Shown here one piece after another: positions 63,972 through 64,000 of a stretch of DNA of 64,000 bases. The first letter of the stretch is position 1; each line of letters opens with the position of its first letter. This DNA is from Spirodela intermedia. Taxonomy: Eukaryota; Streptophyta; Magnoliopsida; Alismatales; Araceae. The DNA lies in assembly GCA_902729315.2 (NCBI GenBank), contig LR746273.1:5864001-5928000 (forward strand), in the 5' to 3' direction. Under the pieces are notes generated by a model. It saw nothing but the letters and a program-made list of their open reading frames with translations, was not told where the DNA came from and ran no database searches. Made by a program: the position numbers and the translations under genes.

Positions 63972-64000
63972 GTATACGAAGATAAGTGTACCTTATTTCT

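Overview
The window is nuclear DNA from a flowering plant. It has intron-rich genes with GT-AG introns, plant-only gene families (CESA, a land-plant OBERON protein, ATAB2, DUF1262), AT-rich intergenic DNA, many (CT/GA)n microsatellites and an old Ty1/copia retrotransposon. Several coding exons are GC-rich (last CESA exons, DUF1262, first ORC1 exon) beside AT-rich introns. That would suit a monocot or an early-diverging angiosperm, but I cannot name the species.

Nine protein genes are supported, in order: (1) an hnRNP H/F-like two-RRM protein, + strand, about 2.7-3.5 kb; (2) a complete CESA3-type cellulose synthase, +, 5.6-11.4 kb; (3) ATAB2, a chloroplast translation factor, +, 12.0-15.5 kb; (4) a TatB-like mitochondrial translocase subunit, -, 15.9-18.4 kb, tail-to-tail with ATAB2; (5) an EFR3/EFOP (SEMI-ROLLED LEAF2-like) scaffold of the plasma-membrane PI4-kinase complex, +, 20.4-35.0 kb with 18 coding exons as modelled; (6) cytosolic ribosomal protein uL13 (L13a), +, 36.4-38.4 kb; (7) an OBERON3/4 (TITANIA)-type PHD protein, +, 40.2-44.7 kb; (8) a DUF1262 protein, -, 51.0-52.5 kb; (9) ORC1, +, 57.9 kb to the right edge, where its 3' end is cut off. 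I rebuilt exons by hand from splice sites, frame continuity and remembered family sequence. Each finished model closes in frame: CESA 1081 aa, ATAB2 400, TatB-like 246, uL13 206, OBERON 1281, DUF1262 442.

Between OBERON and DUF1262 lies a decayed minus-strand Ty1/copia element (46.03-50.91 kb) with two diverged 99-bp LTRs, a primer-binding-site relic and recognisable but stop-ridden reverse transcriptase. One LTR sits only 74 bp past the DUF1262 stop codon. The 52.5-57.7 kb stretch is AT-rich and has no gene I can support. Short-unit tandem duplications recur in introns and spacers.

The genes are unrelated housekeeping and plant-specific loci and do not form a pathway or cluster. I see no undescribed multi-gene system. 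The best observations concern gene structure: repeated 3' splice-site copies in the last ATAB2 intron, two GC-AG introns, two introns that could be retained in frame, twin E2F sites upstream of ORC1, and the LTR beside DUF1262.
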